From Nonomuraea coxensis DSM 45129 (GTDB lineage: Bacteria > Actinomycetota > Actinomycetes > Streptosporangiales > Streptosporangiaceae), in NCBI RefSeq assembly GCF_019397265.1, contig NZ_CP068985.1, positions 9,009,955 to 9,073,954 on the forward strand: DNA of 64,000 nucleotides. The letters are read 5' to 3'. Shown one piece after another: positions 1-7,976 of the stretch; the first letter of the stretch is position 1, and every line of letters begins with the position of its first letter. A program made the position numbers and the translations under genes. Under the pieces are notes generated by a model. The model had not been told where the DNA came from. It did no database searches and saw only the letters and a program-made list of their open reading frames with translations.

Positions 1-260
1 TCGTCGTCGCCGCGTGCCTGGCAAGCTAACGCACCGGCGCGCGGCCATGACCGGCCGCCCGCTGAACCAAGGTGCGGCGGCGGCGCCGTCACGATCCTTG
101 TCGTGGACGATGCGGCCACGTACCGCACAGCTCACGTCACAGGGCCTCTGACACCGCGTCCCAGGCGTTATGCCGTCTTCGTCGCCTCACGATCGCGCGG
201 GCGACCGGGCGACCTACGATCGAGACGTCCGGCCCACCCCCTCCCGGAGGATGAACGCGT

Positions 261-653
261 ATGGCCGAGTCGTACCGGGTCGAGGCGATCCCGCAGCCGG
301 TGTCCCTCGCGCGGATCTGCATGTGGGTGCAGGCGGGGCTGGGCATGGTCGGGCTGCTCCTGCTGCTCATGCTGGTGGGCGGGATGGAGGGGAACGCGGC
401 GGGGGCGGCGCTGCTGCTGTTCGCCGTTCCGCTGGGCGCGATCCTGCTGCTCGGGCTCGCCGCCTACCGGATGACCTCGCGGCGCCGCTGGGTGCGCGTG
501 GCGGGGCTGGTCGTCGAGTCGGTGCTGGTGCTCAACGGGCTCTGGTCGCTGCTCGACGAGGTCAGCGTCGGCACGCTGGCGAACATGGCGCTGGCCGCGG
601 CGGTGGTGTGGCTGCTGTTCACCCGCCAGTCGGCGGCCTGGTTCGACCGGTAG
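261..653 (+). CDS. small four-helix membrane protein, unknown function
   Basis: This 130-residue protein is strongly hydrophobic. Four membrane segments can be read at roughly residues 18-41, 46-68, 76-97 and 106-121, joined by short basic or polar loops (MTSRRR near residue 70). A GGAGG sits 11 bases before the ATG, which supports this start. I see no catalytic motif and do not recognise a named family. It lies about 100 bases upstream of a zinc metallopeptidase on the same strand, but nothing links their roles. The 260 bases before it show no gene I can support. Confidence 0.7.
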   Translation: MAESYRVEAIPQPVSLARICMWVQAGLGMVGLLLLLMLVGGMEGNAAGAALLLFAVPLGAILLLGLAAYRMTSRRRWVRVAGLVVESVLVLNGLWSLLDEVSVGTLANMALAAAVVWLLFTRQSAAWFDR

Positions 654-749
654 CCGCGGCCGGGCACGCCGCGCCCGCTTCTCCGGTGGAATCTCACGTC
701 CACTTCTGGGAAGTGTGTTCGTCGGGCACCCCCGGAAGGACTTTGGGCG

Positions 750-1601
750 ATGGACTTCAAGGACCAGGTTGACCTCGACGCCTCCCAGGTCGAGGACGCG
801 GGCAGGGGCGGAGGCGGCTTCTCCGCCGGCGGTTTCCCCGGCGGCATGGTGATCGGTGGCGGCGGCATCGTCAGCCTGATCGTGCTGGTGCTGGTGTTCG
901 TGCTGAACAACGTCGGCGGAGGCGGCGGCGAGGGCCAGCCCTCGCAGCGCCAGCCCGCCGCCGACCTGTCCGAGCAGTGCAGGACCGGCAAGGACGCCGA
1001 CCAGAACGAACGCTGCCGGGTCGTCGGCGTCGTCAACAGCATCCAGGGCTACTGGAAGGGCGAGCTGTCCGGCGACTACAGCCAGGCCAAGACCGTGCTG
1101 TTCACCGAGCGGGTCAACACCGGCTGCGGCACCGCCGACTCGGCCGTCGGCCCCTTCTACTGCCCGAACGACCGGCGCGTCTACCTCGACCTCAGCTTCT
1201 TCGACCAGCTCCACAGCCAGTTCGGGGCCAAGGGCGGGCCGTTCGCGCAGGCGTACGTGATCGCCCACGAGTACGGCCACCACGTCCAGAACCTGCTCGG
1301 CCAGCTCGACAACGGCAACAGCTCGGTCCCCGTCGAGCTGCAGGCCGACTGCTACGCCGGCGTCTGGGCGCGCAACGCGGTCGAGACCGGCTTCTACGAG
1401 AAGCCGTTCACGGACGCCGACATCGCCGAGGCGCTCGACGCGGCGGCGGCCGTGGGCGACGACAGAATTCAGCAGCGTTCGCAGGGCAGGGTCGATCCTG
1501 AATCGTTCACGCACGGCTCCTCGCAGCAGCGCGTGGCGGCCTTCCAGCGCGGTTACCAGAACGGCGGGCCCAGCGATTGCGCGCAGTCCAGCCTGGGGTG
1601 A
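750..1601 (+). CDS. neutral zinc metallopeptidase, YpfJ-type
   Basis: This is a membrane-anchored metalloprotease of the YpfJ/neutral zinc metallopeptidase family (283 residues, usual length). The N terminus has the family opening DASQVED, then a glycine-rich stretch and one transmembrane helix at about residues 34-55, which places the catalytic domain outside the cell. The zinc motif HEYGH is at residues 173-177, with the downstream ELQADCYAGVW segment that supplies a further ligand in this family. Cysteines in the N-terminal half of the domain could form disulfides. The ATG is preceded by GGAAGGAC. The physiological substrate of the family is not known. Confidence 0.88.
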   Translation: MDFKDQVDLDASQVEDAGRGGGGFSAGGFPGGMVIGGGGIVSLIVLVLVFVLNNVGGGGGEGQPSQRQPAADLSEQCRTGKDADQNERCRVVGVVNSIQGYWKGELSGDYSQAKTVLFTERVNTGCGTADSAVGPFYCPNDRRVYLDLSFFDQLHSQFGAKGGPFAQAYVIAHEYGHHVQNLLGQLDNGNSSVPVELQADCYAGVWARNAVETGFYEKPFTDADIAEALDAAAAVGDDRIQQRSQGRVDPESFTHGSSQQRVAAFQRGYQNGGPSDCAQSSLG

Positions 1602-1622
1602 TGCCGGCCGCCAGCGCGAGGA

Positions 1623-1946
1623 ATGGGATTTCACCCTAAAATCAGCAGGGTGATCTTCAAGCAAGTCGGCGACGGACGCCCATATCCCGACCACGGTCTG
1701 ACCAACCGGGAGTGGGCGCAGATCCCTCCACGGCAGGTCCGGCTCGACTCGTTGATCACCACGAAGGCCATGCTGGACCTGCACTCGCTGCTCGCCGCCG
1801 ACTCCACTTTCTACGGGGACCTCTTCCCGCACGTGGTGCAGTGGCAGGGCGAGCTCTATCTGGAGGACGGTCTGCACCGCGCCCTGCGGGCGGCCCTGCA
1901 CCAGCGGACCATCCTGCACGCGAGGGTTTTCGAACTGGCCGACTGA
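1623..1946 (+). CDS. conserved actinobacterial protein, ParB-like/VapB-annotated family
   Basis: This 107-residue protein belongs to a family that is very conserved in actinomycetes. From memory it is often labelled a VapB-family antitoxin, although no toxin gene lies beside it here. The C-terminal part (WQGELYLEDGLHRALRAAL) resembles the DGxHR motif of ParB-like domains, so a nucleic-acid or nucleotide-binding role is possible. The ATG abuts a GAGGA with almost no spacing. The GTG at 1650, opening with VIFKQVGDG, is a reasonable alternative start. A strong hairpin terminator follows at 1966-1994. Confidence 0.6.
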   Translation: MGFHPKISRVIFKQVGDGRPYPDHGLTNREWAQIPPRQVRLDSLITTKAMLDLHSLLAADSTFYGDLFPHVVQWQGELYLEDGLHRALRAALHQRTILHARVFELAD

Positions 1947-1965
1947 GCACCGGCGGGCAATGAAG

Positions 1966-1994
1966 AAAGGGAGTCGCGAAACGCGGCTCTCTTT
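1966..1994 (+). terminator. rho-independent terminator
   Basis: A 13-pair stem (AAAGGGAGTCGCG against its complement, with two G-T pairs) surrounds an AAA loop and runs into a T-rich tail. It lies 20 bases after the stop of the preceding gene. Confidence 0.75.
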
Positions 1995-2063
1995 TGTTAT
2001 GCCAACCATGAGGGAGTCCCGGGCGTCGAAGCAGAGCCTTTCACCATCATTTGAGGGAGCGCC

Positions 2064-2804
2064 GTGTCCTACCCACCGCCACCGCCGACCTACGGGTACG
2101 GACATGGGTACGGCTACGGGCATCCACAGGAGCCCCTGCCGCCCGACCGGGGCAATCTCGCGCTGGTCGTGCTGCTCGCGATCGGGCTGCCGCTGCTCGT
2201 GCTGAGCGGCGCGGGATCGGTCTACTTCGTGCTCACCGCCGGCGAGGCGAGCGTGGCCGCCCGGCAGGCGACGGAGTCGGGGAGCGGCGACGACTCCCCG
2301 GACGTCCTGTTCGACCAGGACCCGAGCCAGTCACCGTCGCCGTCGTCGTCGCCTGTCCCGTCGGGCACGTCCCCCGCCGCCGCCGCGCTCGGACAGCCGC
2401 TCACCCTGACCGGCACCGATCCCGGGGTGAGCGTCGCCGTCACCGTCGAGCAGCTCGTCTCCCCCGCCACCCCGGCGGACGAGCTGTTCAAGCCGGCGAC
2501 GGGCAACCGCTTCGTGGCCGTCCAGCTCGCCCTGGTCAACCAGGGCCAGTCCGCCTACAGCGACACGCTCGGCGTCGGCGCGCTGCTCGTGGACGCCTCG
2601 GGCCAGGAGTACCGGGCGAACGCGACCGCGCGGGTGCGCGAGGCCCAGCCGTTCGACGGCGCCGGGACGGTCACGGTCGGCGCGGGCGAGAGCAGGAGGG
2701 GCGCGCTCGTGTTCGAGATCCCGGAGACGGCCACTCCGGCGACGTTCAGGTTCGCGCTGGACGGCGGCCTCGCCCCGCAGAAGGGCGAGTGGCGGCTCGG
2801 CTGA
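2064..2804 (+). CDS. membrane-anchored DUF4352-like protein
   Basis: A 246-residue protein with a cytoplasmic proline/tyrosine/glycine-rich head (SYPPPPPTYGYGHGYGYG), one transmembrane helix at about residues 29-56, a low-complexity Ser/Pro/Asp linker, and an extracytoplasmic beta-rich domain from about residue 110 to the end. The last domain (FVAVQLALVNQG, then GESRRGALVFEIPE) matches the immunoglobulin-like DUF4352 fold found in many actinobacterial lipoproteins and membrane proteins. The GTG start has GAGGGAG seven bases upstream. No enzymatic motif is visible. A role in the envelope is inference from topology only. Confidence 0.72.
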   Translation: MSYPPPPPTYGYGHGYGYGHPQEPLPPDRGNLALVVLLAIGLPLLVLSGAGSVYFVLTAGEASVAARQATESGSGDDSPDVLFDQDPSQSPSPSSSPVPSGTSPAAAALGQPLTLTGTDPGVSVAVTVEQLVSPATPADELFKPATGNRFVAVQLALVNQGQSAYSDTLGVGALLVDASGQEYRANATARVREAQPFDGAGTVTVGAGESRRGALVFEIPETATPATFRFALDGGLAPQKGEWRLG

Positions 2805-2828
2805 AGGCAGGGCGGTCCGGGGAACGCA

Positions 2829-2858
2829 GAAGGGCCCCCGGTGGTCCGGAGGCCCTTC
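2829..2858 (-). terminator. hairpin terminator behind tRNA-Ser
   Basis: A 13-pair GC-rich stem (GAAGGGCC and CCGG segments) with a four-base loop lies 10 bases past the 3' end of the tRNA on the minus strand. It could also end the DUF4352 gene from the other side. Confidence 0.65.
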
Positions 2859-2867
2859 GGCGATGCG

Positions 2868-2954
2868 CGGTGGTGGTGGGATTTGAACCCACGGATGAGT
2901 TGCCCCATCACACGCTTTCGAGGCGTGCGCCCTCGGCCACTAGGCGACACCACC
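2868..2954 (-). tRNA. tRNA-Ser, anticodon CGA
   Basis: An 87-base class II tRNA read on the minus strand. The acceptor stem GGTGGTG pairs with CACCACC, followed by discriminator G as expected for serine. The anticodon loop reads CTCGAAA, giving anticodon CGA (codon UCG). A long variable arm follows, then the T arm GTGGG-TTCAAAT-CCCAC. CCA is not encoded. The 5' end lies 10 bases after the tadA stop on the same strand, so the two are probably transcribed together. Confidence 0.95.
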
Positions 2955-2964
2955 GCGACAGAGC

Positions 2965-3420
2965 TTACCGGATTCTGCGAGTGGCAAAGAACCTCTTGAG
3001 AAGGGCGGAAGACTCCTCCGCCAGAACGCCCATGACGACCTCGGGCCGATGGTTGAGCCTGCGGTCGCGTACGACGTCCCAGAGCGAGCCCACGGCCCCG
3101 CCCTTCTCGTCCACGGCCCCGTACACCACACGCTCGACCCGGGCCAGCACGGCGGCTCCCGCGCACATCGTGCACGGCTCCAGGGTCACCACGAGCGTGC
3201 AGCCGGTCAGCCGCCACTCCCCGCGCGCCGCGGCGGCCCTGCGCAGCGCGAGCACCTCGGCGTGGGCGGTGGGGTCGGCGGCGGACTCGCGGTCGTTGCC
3301 GGCCGCGGCCAGCGGCTCGCCGCGCTCGTCGAGGACGACCGCGCCCACGGGGATCTCGCCTCTGTCCGCGGCCGCGGCGGCCTCGGCCAGGGCCAGGCGC
3401 ATGGCCTCCTCGTACGTCAC
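2965..3420 (-). CDS. tadA: tRNA adenosine(34) deaminase
   Basis: TadA converts adenosine 34 of tRNA-Arg(ACG) to inosine. The 151-residue protein has the zinc-dependent cytidine/adenosine deaminase signature: HAE at residues 53-55 (zinc ligand and proton shuttle) and PCTMC with ligands C83 and C86. The chosen GTG gives the usual family opening (TYEEAMRLAL) and the usual length. A longer reading would run into the upstream gene. It follows two TadA-associated proteins on the same strand with a 26-base gap and is followed directly by tRNA-Ser, so this looks like a small tRNA-modification operon. Confidence 0.92.
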   Translation of the reverse strand: MTYEEAMRLALAEAAAAADRGEIPVGAVVLDERGEPLAAAGNDRESAADPTAHAEVLALRRAAAARGEWRLTGCTLVVTLEPCTMCAGAAVLARVERVVYGAVDEKGGAVGSLWDVVRDRRLNHRPEVVMGVLAEESSALLKRFFATRRIR

Positions 3421-3446
3421 CCGCCAGGACCCCGGGACGGCGCGGC

Positions 3447-3923
3447 TCAGCGCAGCCGGTCGAGCTCGTCGGCGAAGGACAGCCGCTCGGCGATCACCGA
3501 CAGGATGTCGGCCGGCAGCAGGCCCTCCTCCATGCTGAGCTCCAGCAGTTCCTCCGAGCTCACGCCGAGGTCGCTCAGCAGCTCGAAGTCGCCCGCCGGG
3601 CGCACGCCGAGCCCGTTGCCCTCCTTGTCGGGCGCGACGCCGGCGAACTCGGCGAACAGCTCGCCCAGCCGGTCGGAGACGATGGCGTGCGCGTCGGACA
3701 GGAAGACCCGCGGCTCGTCGTCCCCGCGGTAGCGCACGAGGGCGAACCATTCGTCCTCGACCTCGACGCACAGGAGGGCCAGCTCGTCGCCGGTCAGCCC
3801 CAGGCTCTCCGTCACGGCGTCGCCGAAGTCGTCGACGATCTCGGCTTCGCTCAGATCGACCTCGGCACCGCTCCAGCCGTCAGAGGTCCGCACAAAGGCC
3901 GCAGAGAAGGTGTTGGCCGCCAT
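3447..3923 (-). CDS. tRNA adenosine deaminase-associated protein (copy 2, tadA-proximal)
   Basis: A 158-residue acidic protein of the actinobacterial tRNA adenosine deaminase-associated family (TIGR03941 in my recollection), which is named only for its place next to tadA. The C-terminal half holds the family motif of a repeated EL-rich helix pair (LGVSSEELLELSMEEGLLPADILSVIAERLSF). It is clearly a paralogue of the next gene upstream, which carries the matching motif LGLDEMELGILSGD. No enzyme motif is visible. A chaperone or adaptor role for TadA is inference from linkage. Confidence 0.82.
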   Translation of the reverse strand: MAANTFSAAFVRTSDGWSGAEVDLSEAEIVDDFGDAVTESLGLTGDELALLCVEVEDEWFALVRYRGDDEPRVFLSDAHAIVSDRLGELFAEFAGVAPDKEGNGLGVRPAGDFELLSDLGVSSEELLELSMEEGLLPADILSVIAERLSFADELDRLR

Positions 3924-3941
3924 GTCCGCGCTCCAGGGGGG

Positions 3942-4457
3942 TCAGCCGAAGACCGATTCGATGGCACGCTCGAACGGCTCGGAGAAGCCGAGCCGCGCGG
4001 CGATGCTGGACAGCACGTCTTCGGGCAACAGGTCGATGTCGCCGGAGAGGATGCCCAGCTCCATCTCGTCCAACCCGAGATCGGCGAAGATCGACAGATC
4101 CCCGGCGGGGAGCACGGTCTCCTCGTCCTGGAGGATCTCGTCGAGCTCCTCCTCGTCGGGCACCGGTACGTCCAGATATTCGAGCACCTGGCGGGCCAGC
4201 GGGAAGTCCCAGGAGGCGGCGATGTCGGACAGGAAGACGTCCACCCGGTCGCCGAGGCCCCGCAGCGCCACGAAGAACTCGTCGCCCACGGCGACCAGCG
4301 CGATCGTGCCGCTCTCGCTCGGCTGCTGCTTCAGCACCTGGATCAGGCCGTGCAGGTCGGAGGTGAGGGCGACGGGCAGCAGCTCGGCATGCCACCGTTC
4401 GTCCTCGCGATAGACCACGATGGCGAAGTCGAGCGCATCTTCGTCCGTCATCGCCAT
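3942..4457 (-). CDS. tRNA adenosine deaminase-associated protein (copy 1)
   Basis: A 171-residue acidic protein of the same family as its downstream neighbour, from which it is separated by 18 bases. Shared features are a first domain that ends in RVDVFLSDI (FLSDAHAI in the paralogue) and the C-terminal helical motif with LPEDVLSSIAARLGF. Two in-frame ATG codons lie six bases apart. GGTGGGG sits upstream, so 4451 may be the true start. Function is unknown; conserved linkage to tadA is the only clue. Confidence 0.8.
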   Translation of the reverse strand: MAMTDEDALDFAIVVYREDERWHAELLPVALTSDLHGLIQVLKQQPSESGTIALVAVGDEFFVALRGLGDRVDVFLSDIAASWDFPLARQVLEYLDVPVPDEEELDEILQDEETVLPAGDLSIFADLGLDEMELGILSGDIDLLPEDVLSSIAARLGFSEPFERAIESVFG

Positions 4458-4604
4458 CCCCACCCGATTTCTGACACGACAGATTTCACCAGCACCCAAT
4501 CGTTCCAGAACCGGGCACCCCGCGCGTGCCTCTCCGACCAAATTGTGATCAAAACCAAAACCGCGAGGTGCCGCGGCGTCTCCCAGGGGATACCGTTGGG
4601 CCCC

Positions 4605-5243
4605 ATGGAAACCCTCGTCGTCGACCATCCGCTCGTGGCCCACAAGCTCACCGCGCTGCGCGATGCCGGCACCGACTCGCCGACGTTCCGCAGGCTCGCC
4701 GACGAGCTGGTGACCCTGCTGGCCTACGAGGCCACGCGCGACGTGCGGATCACCGACGTCACCGTCCGGACCCCCGTCGCCACCGCCCACGGCGTGCGGC
4801 TGGCCAAGCCCTATCCCCTGGTCGTGCCGATCCTGCGGGCCGGGCTCGGCATGCTCGACGGCATGACCCGGCTGCTGCCGACGGCCGAGGTCGGGTTCCT
4901 CGGGATGATCCGCAACGAGTCCACCCTCCAGGCGGAGACGTACGCCACGCGCCTGCCCGACGACCTGTCCGGCCGGCAGTGCTTCGTGGTCGACCCGATG
5001 CTCGCCACCGGCGGCACGCTGGCGGCGGCCGTGCAGTTCCTCTTCGACCGGGGCGCCGTCGACGTCACCGCCATCTGCCTGCTGGCCGCCCCCGAGGGCC
5101 TCGCCTACATGGACAAGGTGTTCGCCAACTCCGGCAAGCCCATCCGCGTCGTGACCGCGGCCCTCGACGAGCGGCTCAACGAGAACGGCTACATCGTGCC
5201 CGGCCTCGGGGACGCGGGCGACCGCCTCTACGGCGTCGTCTGA
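4605..5243 (+). CDS. upp: uracil phosphoribosyltransferase
   Basis: Upp makes UMP from uracil and PRPP in pyrimidine salvage. The 212-residue protein has the expected length and opening (VVDHPLVAHKLTALRD), the PRPP-binding loop DPMLATGGT at residues 130-138, and the uracil-binding C-terminal region (GYIVPGLGDAGDRLYG). It is transcribed away from the TadA-associated genes, with about 150 bases shared between them as a divergent promoter region. The ATG is placed from this conserved N terminus; extending upstream adds only non-homologous sequence. Confidence 0.95.
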   Translation: METLVVDHPLVAHKLTALRDAGTDSPTFRRLADELVTLLAYEATRDVRITDVTVRTPVATAHGVRLAKPYPLVVPILRAGLGMLDGMTRLLPTAEVGFLGMIRNESTLQAETYATRLPDDLSGRQCFVVDPMLATGGTLAAAVQFLFDRGAVDVTAICLLAAPEGLAYMDKVFANSGKPIRVVTAALDERLNENGYIVPGLGDAGDRLYGVV

Positions 5244-5422
5244 CCCTTCCCGCCGCGCTTTTGGACCGGTCCCGCGTCCCGTTCGCGAGGCCGGTTTTCG
5301 TCACGCCCGGTCGTCACTTCGTTACATACTGTGGTTAGGTGGGTACGAAGAGACGCGAAGGCAACTTCCGCATGCGCGTGGGGGAGCATGATGAGCGACA
5401 TGCTGGCCGGCGAGGTGTCCTC

Positions 5423-5647
5423 GTGAACGAGCACACCGAGGCCGATCCGATGCCGTACGCCGAGGTCGAGGCGGTGCTGCGCGACGAGTTCGCGGGCGTC
5501 CACTCCTCGGCCACGGTAACGCGCTGCGTCGAGGCGGCGCACTACGGCGCGCTGGAGGTCACCGGCTACGCCCATCCCAGCCTCGTCGAGCGCATCGCGC
5601 GCAAGCATCTTCACGTGCTGGCTCTGGTGGCCAGCGAGCGTGGTTGA
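5423..5647 (+). CDS. small helical protein, three-helix-bundle type
   Basis: A 74-residue protein predicted to be all helical (AEVEAVLRDEFAGVHSSATVTRCVEAA, then SLVERIARKHLHVLA). It resembles the small actinobacterial proteins that I recall being annotated with a three-helix bundle dimerization domain. The GTG start has GGCGAGG eight bases upstream and overlaps the stop of a possible 12-codon leader frame (5391-5426). A longer in-frame extension back to 5339 is possible but looks non-coding. No enzymatic motif is seen. Confidence 0.6.
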   Translation: MNEHTEADPMPYAEVEAVLRDEFAGVHSSATVTRCVEAAHYGALEVTGYAHPSLVERIARKHLHVLALVASERG

Positions 5648-5745
5648 ACCAAGATCAAAACTAACCCGCCAAGTCACCTTTACCCGGGCACCCGGGTGGG
5701 TAATGTATACGGCGGGAGTGGGTAAGTGGCTCGGAGGCGACGACG

Positions 5746-5904
5746 GTGCAGGTCAAAAAAGTCCTCACATACAGCGGCATCGGTTTTGTCGCTTACTACC
5801 TGTTGGCCCGACCAGCTGATGCCGCTGACGCGGTGAAGGGGGCGTTCGACACGGTGTTCAACGCAGCCGACTCACTGGCGCAGTTCGTGAACAGCCTCTC
5901 ATGA
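5746..5904 (+). CDS. 52-residue single-span membrane protein
   Basis: A short gene that begins with GTG after a good GGAGG at 5732-5736. The product starts MQVKKVLTYSGIGFVAYYLL, giving one N-terminal membrane helix, followed by an amphipathic tail ending FVNSLS. Its stop overlaps the ATG of the PH-domain gene by four bases (ATGA), the arrangement of translationally coupled partners. From memory, similar tiny proteins sit in this position in other actinomycetes. Function is unknown. Confidence 0.7.
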   Translation: MQVKKVLTYSGIGFVAYYLLARPADAADAVKGAFDTVFNAADSLAQFVNSLS

Positions 5905-6434
5905 GACTGGTGACCCACGGGGACTCCGCCCCGGCGTCGGTCAACCGTTACCTCCTCCCCCAGGAACAGCAAGTCCTCATGGTGCGGCGTCACCCCGCCA
6001 TCCTGCTCCGCCCGGTCGCCGAGGTCTTCGGCGGCCTGGTCGTCGCCGGGTTGCTCAGCAAGTTCTTCGGCGGCACCTCGGCGGGTGGCACGGCGCTGGT
6101 CGTCGTGTGGTGGCTGTGGCTCCTGCTGCTGGTCCGTTTCGTATGGAAGGTCGCGGAGTGGTCGGTCGACTACTTCGTGGTGACCTCCAAGCGGATGCTG
6201 CTCACCACCGGGCTCATCACCCGCAAGGTCGCGATGATGCCGCTGGGCAAGGTCACCGACATGAGCTTCCAGCGCTCGCTGCTCGGGCGCATGCTCGGTT
6301 ACGGCGAGTTCATCCTGGAGTCCGCAGGTCAGGACCAGGCTCTGTCAACGGTCGAGTACATTCCGTATCCGGAGACCCTCTACCTCGAGGTCTGCCAGAT
6401 GCTTTTCCCCAGCAAGGACGACAGCGACGATTAA
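5901..6434 (+). CDS. PH domain-containing membrane protein (DUF304/YdbT type)
   Basis: A 177-residue protein with two central membrane helices at roughly residues 42-60 and 69-90 and a C-terminal bacterial PH domain (VTSKRMLLTTGLITRKVAMMPLGKVTDMSFQRS, split by the helices from its N-terminal part LLPQEQQVLMVRRHP). The family is membrane-bound and of unclear biochemical role. The start codon overlaps the stop of the preceding 52-codon gene, which fixes it. Confidence 0.85.
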   Translation: MRLVTHGDSAPASVNRYLLPQEQQVLMVRRHPAILLRPVAEVFGGLVVAGLLSKFFGGTSAGGTALVVVWWLWLLLLVRFVWKVAEWSVDYFVVTSKRMLLTTGLITRKVAMMPLGKVTDMSFQRSLLGRMLGYGEFILESAGQDQALSTVEYIPYPETLYLEVCQMLFPSKDDSDD

Positions 6435-6530
6435 TCTCCGCACGGCAAATTCTTCACGCGGGGATACCAGATTCGGCTACTTCATGCAATCATTGCGTGT
6501 TGTTGACCCTTCCCCGCCTTGAGAGATGAG

Positions 6531-7874
6531 ATGCCGAGTCAGGGAACCATCGGTGACCGCGTCCGTGGATTGCGGCTGAACAGGCGGATGTCGCAGGCCC
6601 AGCTGGCCGGACCCGACCTGTCTGACAGTTATGTCTCGCTCATCGAGTCGGGCAAGCGCACGCCGACTCCTGTCGTGGCCCGGCTGCTGGCCGAGCGGCT
6701 CGGATGCACCACCGAGTTCCTCCTTCACGGGATCGAGCCTCGGCAGCGCATCGACACCGAGCTCGGGCTGCGGCACGCCGAGCTTGAGCTCCAGCACGGC
6801 GATCCCGCCGTCGCCGCCGACCGCTTCACCGAGATCGTGAAGGCGGCCGACGAGGAGAACGCCATGCTGACGGCGCAGGCCCGGTTCGGGCGGGCGCGGG
6901 CGTTGGAGGCGCAGGGCCGTCTCGGCCAGGCGGTGGAGGCGTTCGAGCGGCTGCGCAGGGAGGCCGCGGCGCACCCCGAGCGGCTGGCCGACCTGCCGCT
7001 GACCATCGCGCTGAGCCGCTGCTACCAGCGGGCCGGCGACCGGCTGCGCGCCCGCGACCTGGCCGCGCACGCCCTTGAGCAGGCCGAGCGCCTCAACGTG
7101 GCCGAGGGCGAGATCGCGGTCGACCTGGCGGCGGCGCTGGTCGAGGCGCGCGGCGAGAACGACAGCGACTCCCCCGAGCTGGCCTACGTCAAGAAGGTCC
7201 TCGACGCGACCGGCGTTTCCCCGGTTGTGGACCGTTCCGGCGAGATCCGGTCGCTGTGGGAGGCGAGCACGGCCGCGGCGGGGGGCGAGGACTCCGCGCT
7301 GGCGGTGCGGCTGGCCGACGACGCGATCATGGCCGGCCGCGAGACGCGGCTGGCGCTGCAGCTGGCGCGGGCCGCCACCCACTGGGCCAGGATGGCCACG
7401 GCTCCGCCGGAGGAGGCCGAGCGGCTGGTGTCGGCCGCGTCCGCGGTCTTCGCCGCCTTCCCGTCGGCGACCGCCGCCTACGCCGAGAGCCTGGTCGTGC
7501 ACGCCCGGGTGCGGCTGCGTTCCGGTGACACGGTGCGCGCGGCGGAGCTGGCCGGTCAGGCGCTGGGCCTGACGGGCGAGGAGTCCGGCACGGCGGCCGC
7601 CGAGGCGCGTCTGGTGCTCGCCACCGTGGCGCTGGAGCTGGGCGGCAGCGCCGAGGCCGACCTCGCCACCGCTCACCGGCTGCTGAGCGCGCTCGACCGG
7701 CCGGTGTTCGGCACCGACCGGCAGGCCGCGCGGTGCTGGCGGGAGCTGGGCGACCTGCACGGCCGGGTGGGTGCCGTCGCGCAGCAGAGCGCCGCGTACC
7801 GTAAGGCACTCGAAGCCGCCGGAGTGCGGTCGGCCATGGCAGAGGTGGTGGCCGAGTCGACCGTGGCCCGCTGA
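6531..7874 (+). CDS. XRE-family helix-turn-helix regulator with TPR-like domain
   Basis: A 447-residue regulator. The N-terminal HTH (GDRVRGLRLNRRMSQAQLAGPDLSDSYVSLIESGKRTPTPVV, about residues 6-50) is a classical XRE/Cro domain. The remaining 370 residues are helical repeats rich in Ala, Leu and Glu (for example ARFGRARALEAQGRLGQAVEAFERL), as in TPR-containing regulators that respond to a peptide or protein ligand. GAGAG lies five bases before the chosen ATG, and a TTG twelve bases upstream would place that RBS inside the gene. No target is evident. Confidence 0.82.
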   Translation: MPSQGTIGDRVRGLRLNRRMSQAQLAGPDLSDSYVSLIESGKRTPTPVVARLLAERLGCTTEFLLHGIEPRQRIDTELGLRHAELELQHGDPAVAADRFTEIVKAADEENAMLTAQARFGRARALEAQGRLGQAVEAFERLRREAAAHPERLADLPLTIALSRCYQRAGDRLRARDLAAHALEQAERLNVAEGEIAVDLAAALVEARGENDSDSPELAYVKKVLDATGVSPVVDRSGEIRSLWEASTAAAGGEDSALAVRLADDAIMAGRETRLALQLARAATHWARMATAPPEEAERLVSAASAVFAAFPSATAAYAESLVVHARVRLRSGDTVRAAELAGQALGLTGEESGTAAAEARLVLATVALELGGSAEADLATAHRLLSALDRPVFGTDRQAARCWRELGDLHGRVGAVAQQSAAYRKALEAAGVRSAMAEVVAESTVAR

Positions 7875-7927
7875 ATTCCTCCGGGAGCTCCAGATTTGGC
7901 GTTCCGAGTCTGGAATAATTAGGGTCT

Positions 7928-7956
7928 ACCAGTCATTGACTCATGGGATGACTGGT
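7928..7956. promoter_or_regulatory. candidate GntR operator palindrome
   Basis: Perfect 9-base arms ACCAGTCAT and ATGACTGGT are separated by 11 bases, 21 bases before the GntR gene start and just upstream of its GGAGGAGG ribosome binding site. Position and symmetry suggest an autoregulatory site. Binding is inference. Confidence 0.5.
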
Positions 7957-7976
7957 TTCCCCGGAGGAGGCGGACT

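Noticed and set aside
1..29. Possible 3' end of a gene (frame ending VVAACLAS)
   Set aside because: Only nine codons are visible before the window edge, too few to support a gene.
168..2123. Long minus-strand open frame opposite the metallopeptidase
   Set aside because: Its product is low-complexity Arg/Ala/Gly/Val typical of antisense frames in high-GC DNA. The plus-strand genes there have real motifs and start signals.
5339..5422. N-terminal extension of the small helical protein from a GTG at 5339
   Set aside because: The added residues are Arg/Gly-rich and the stretch holds a separate ribosome binding site. The GTG at 5423 fits the family length better.
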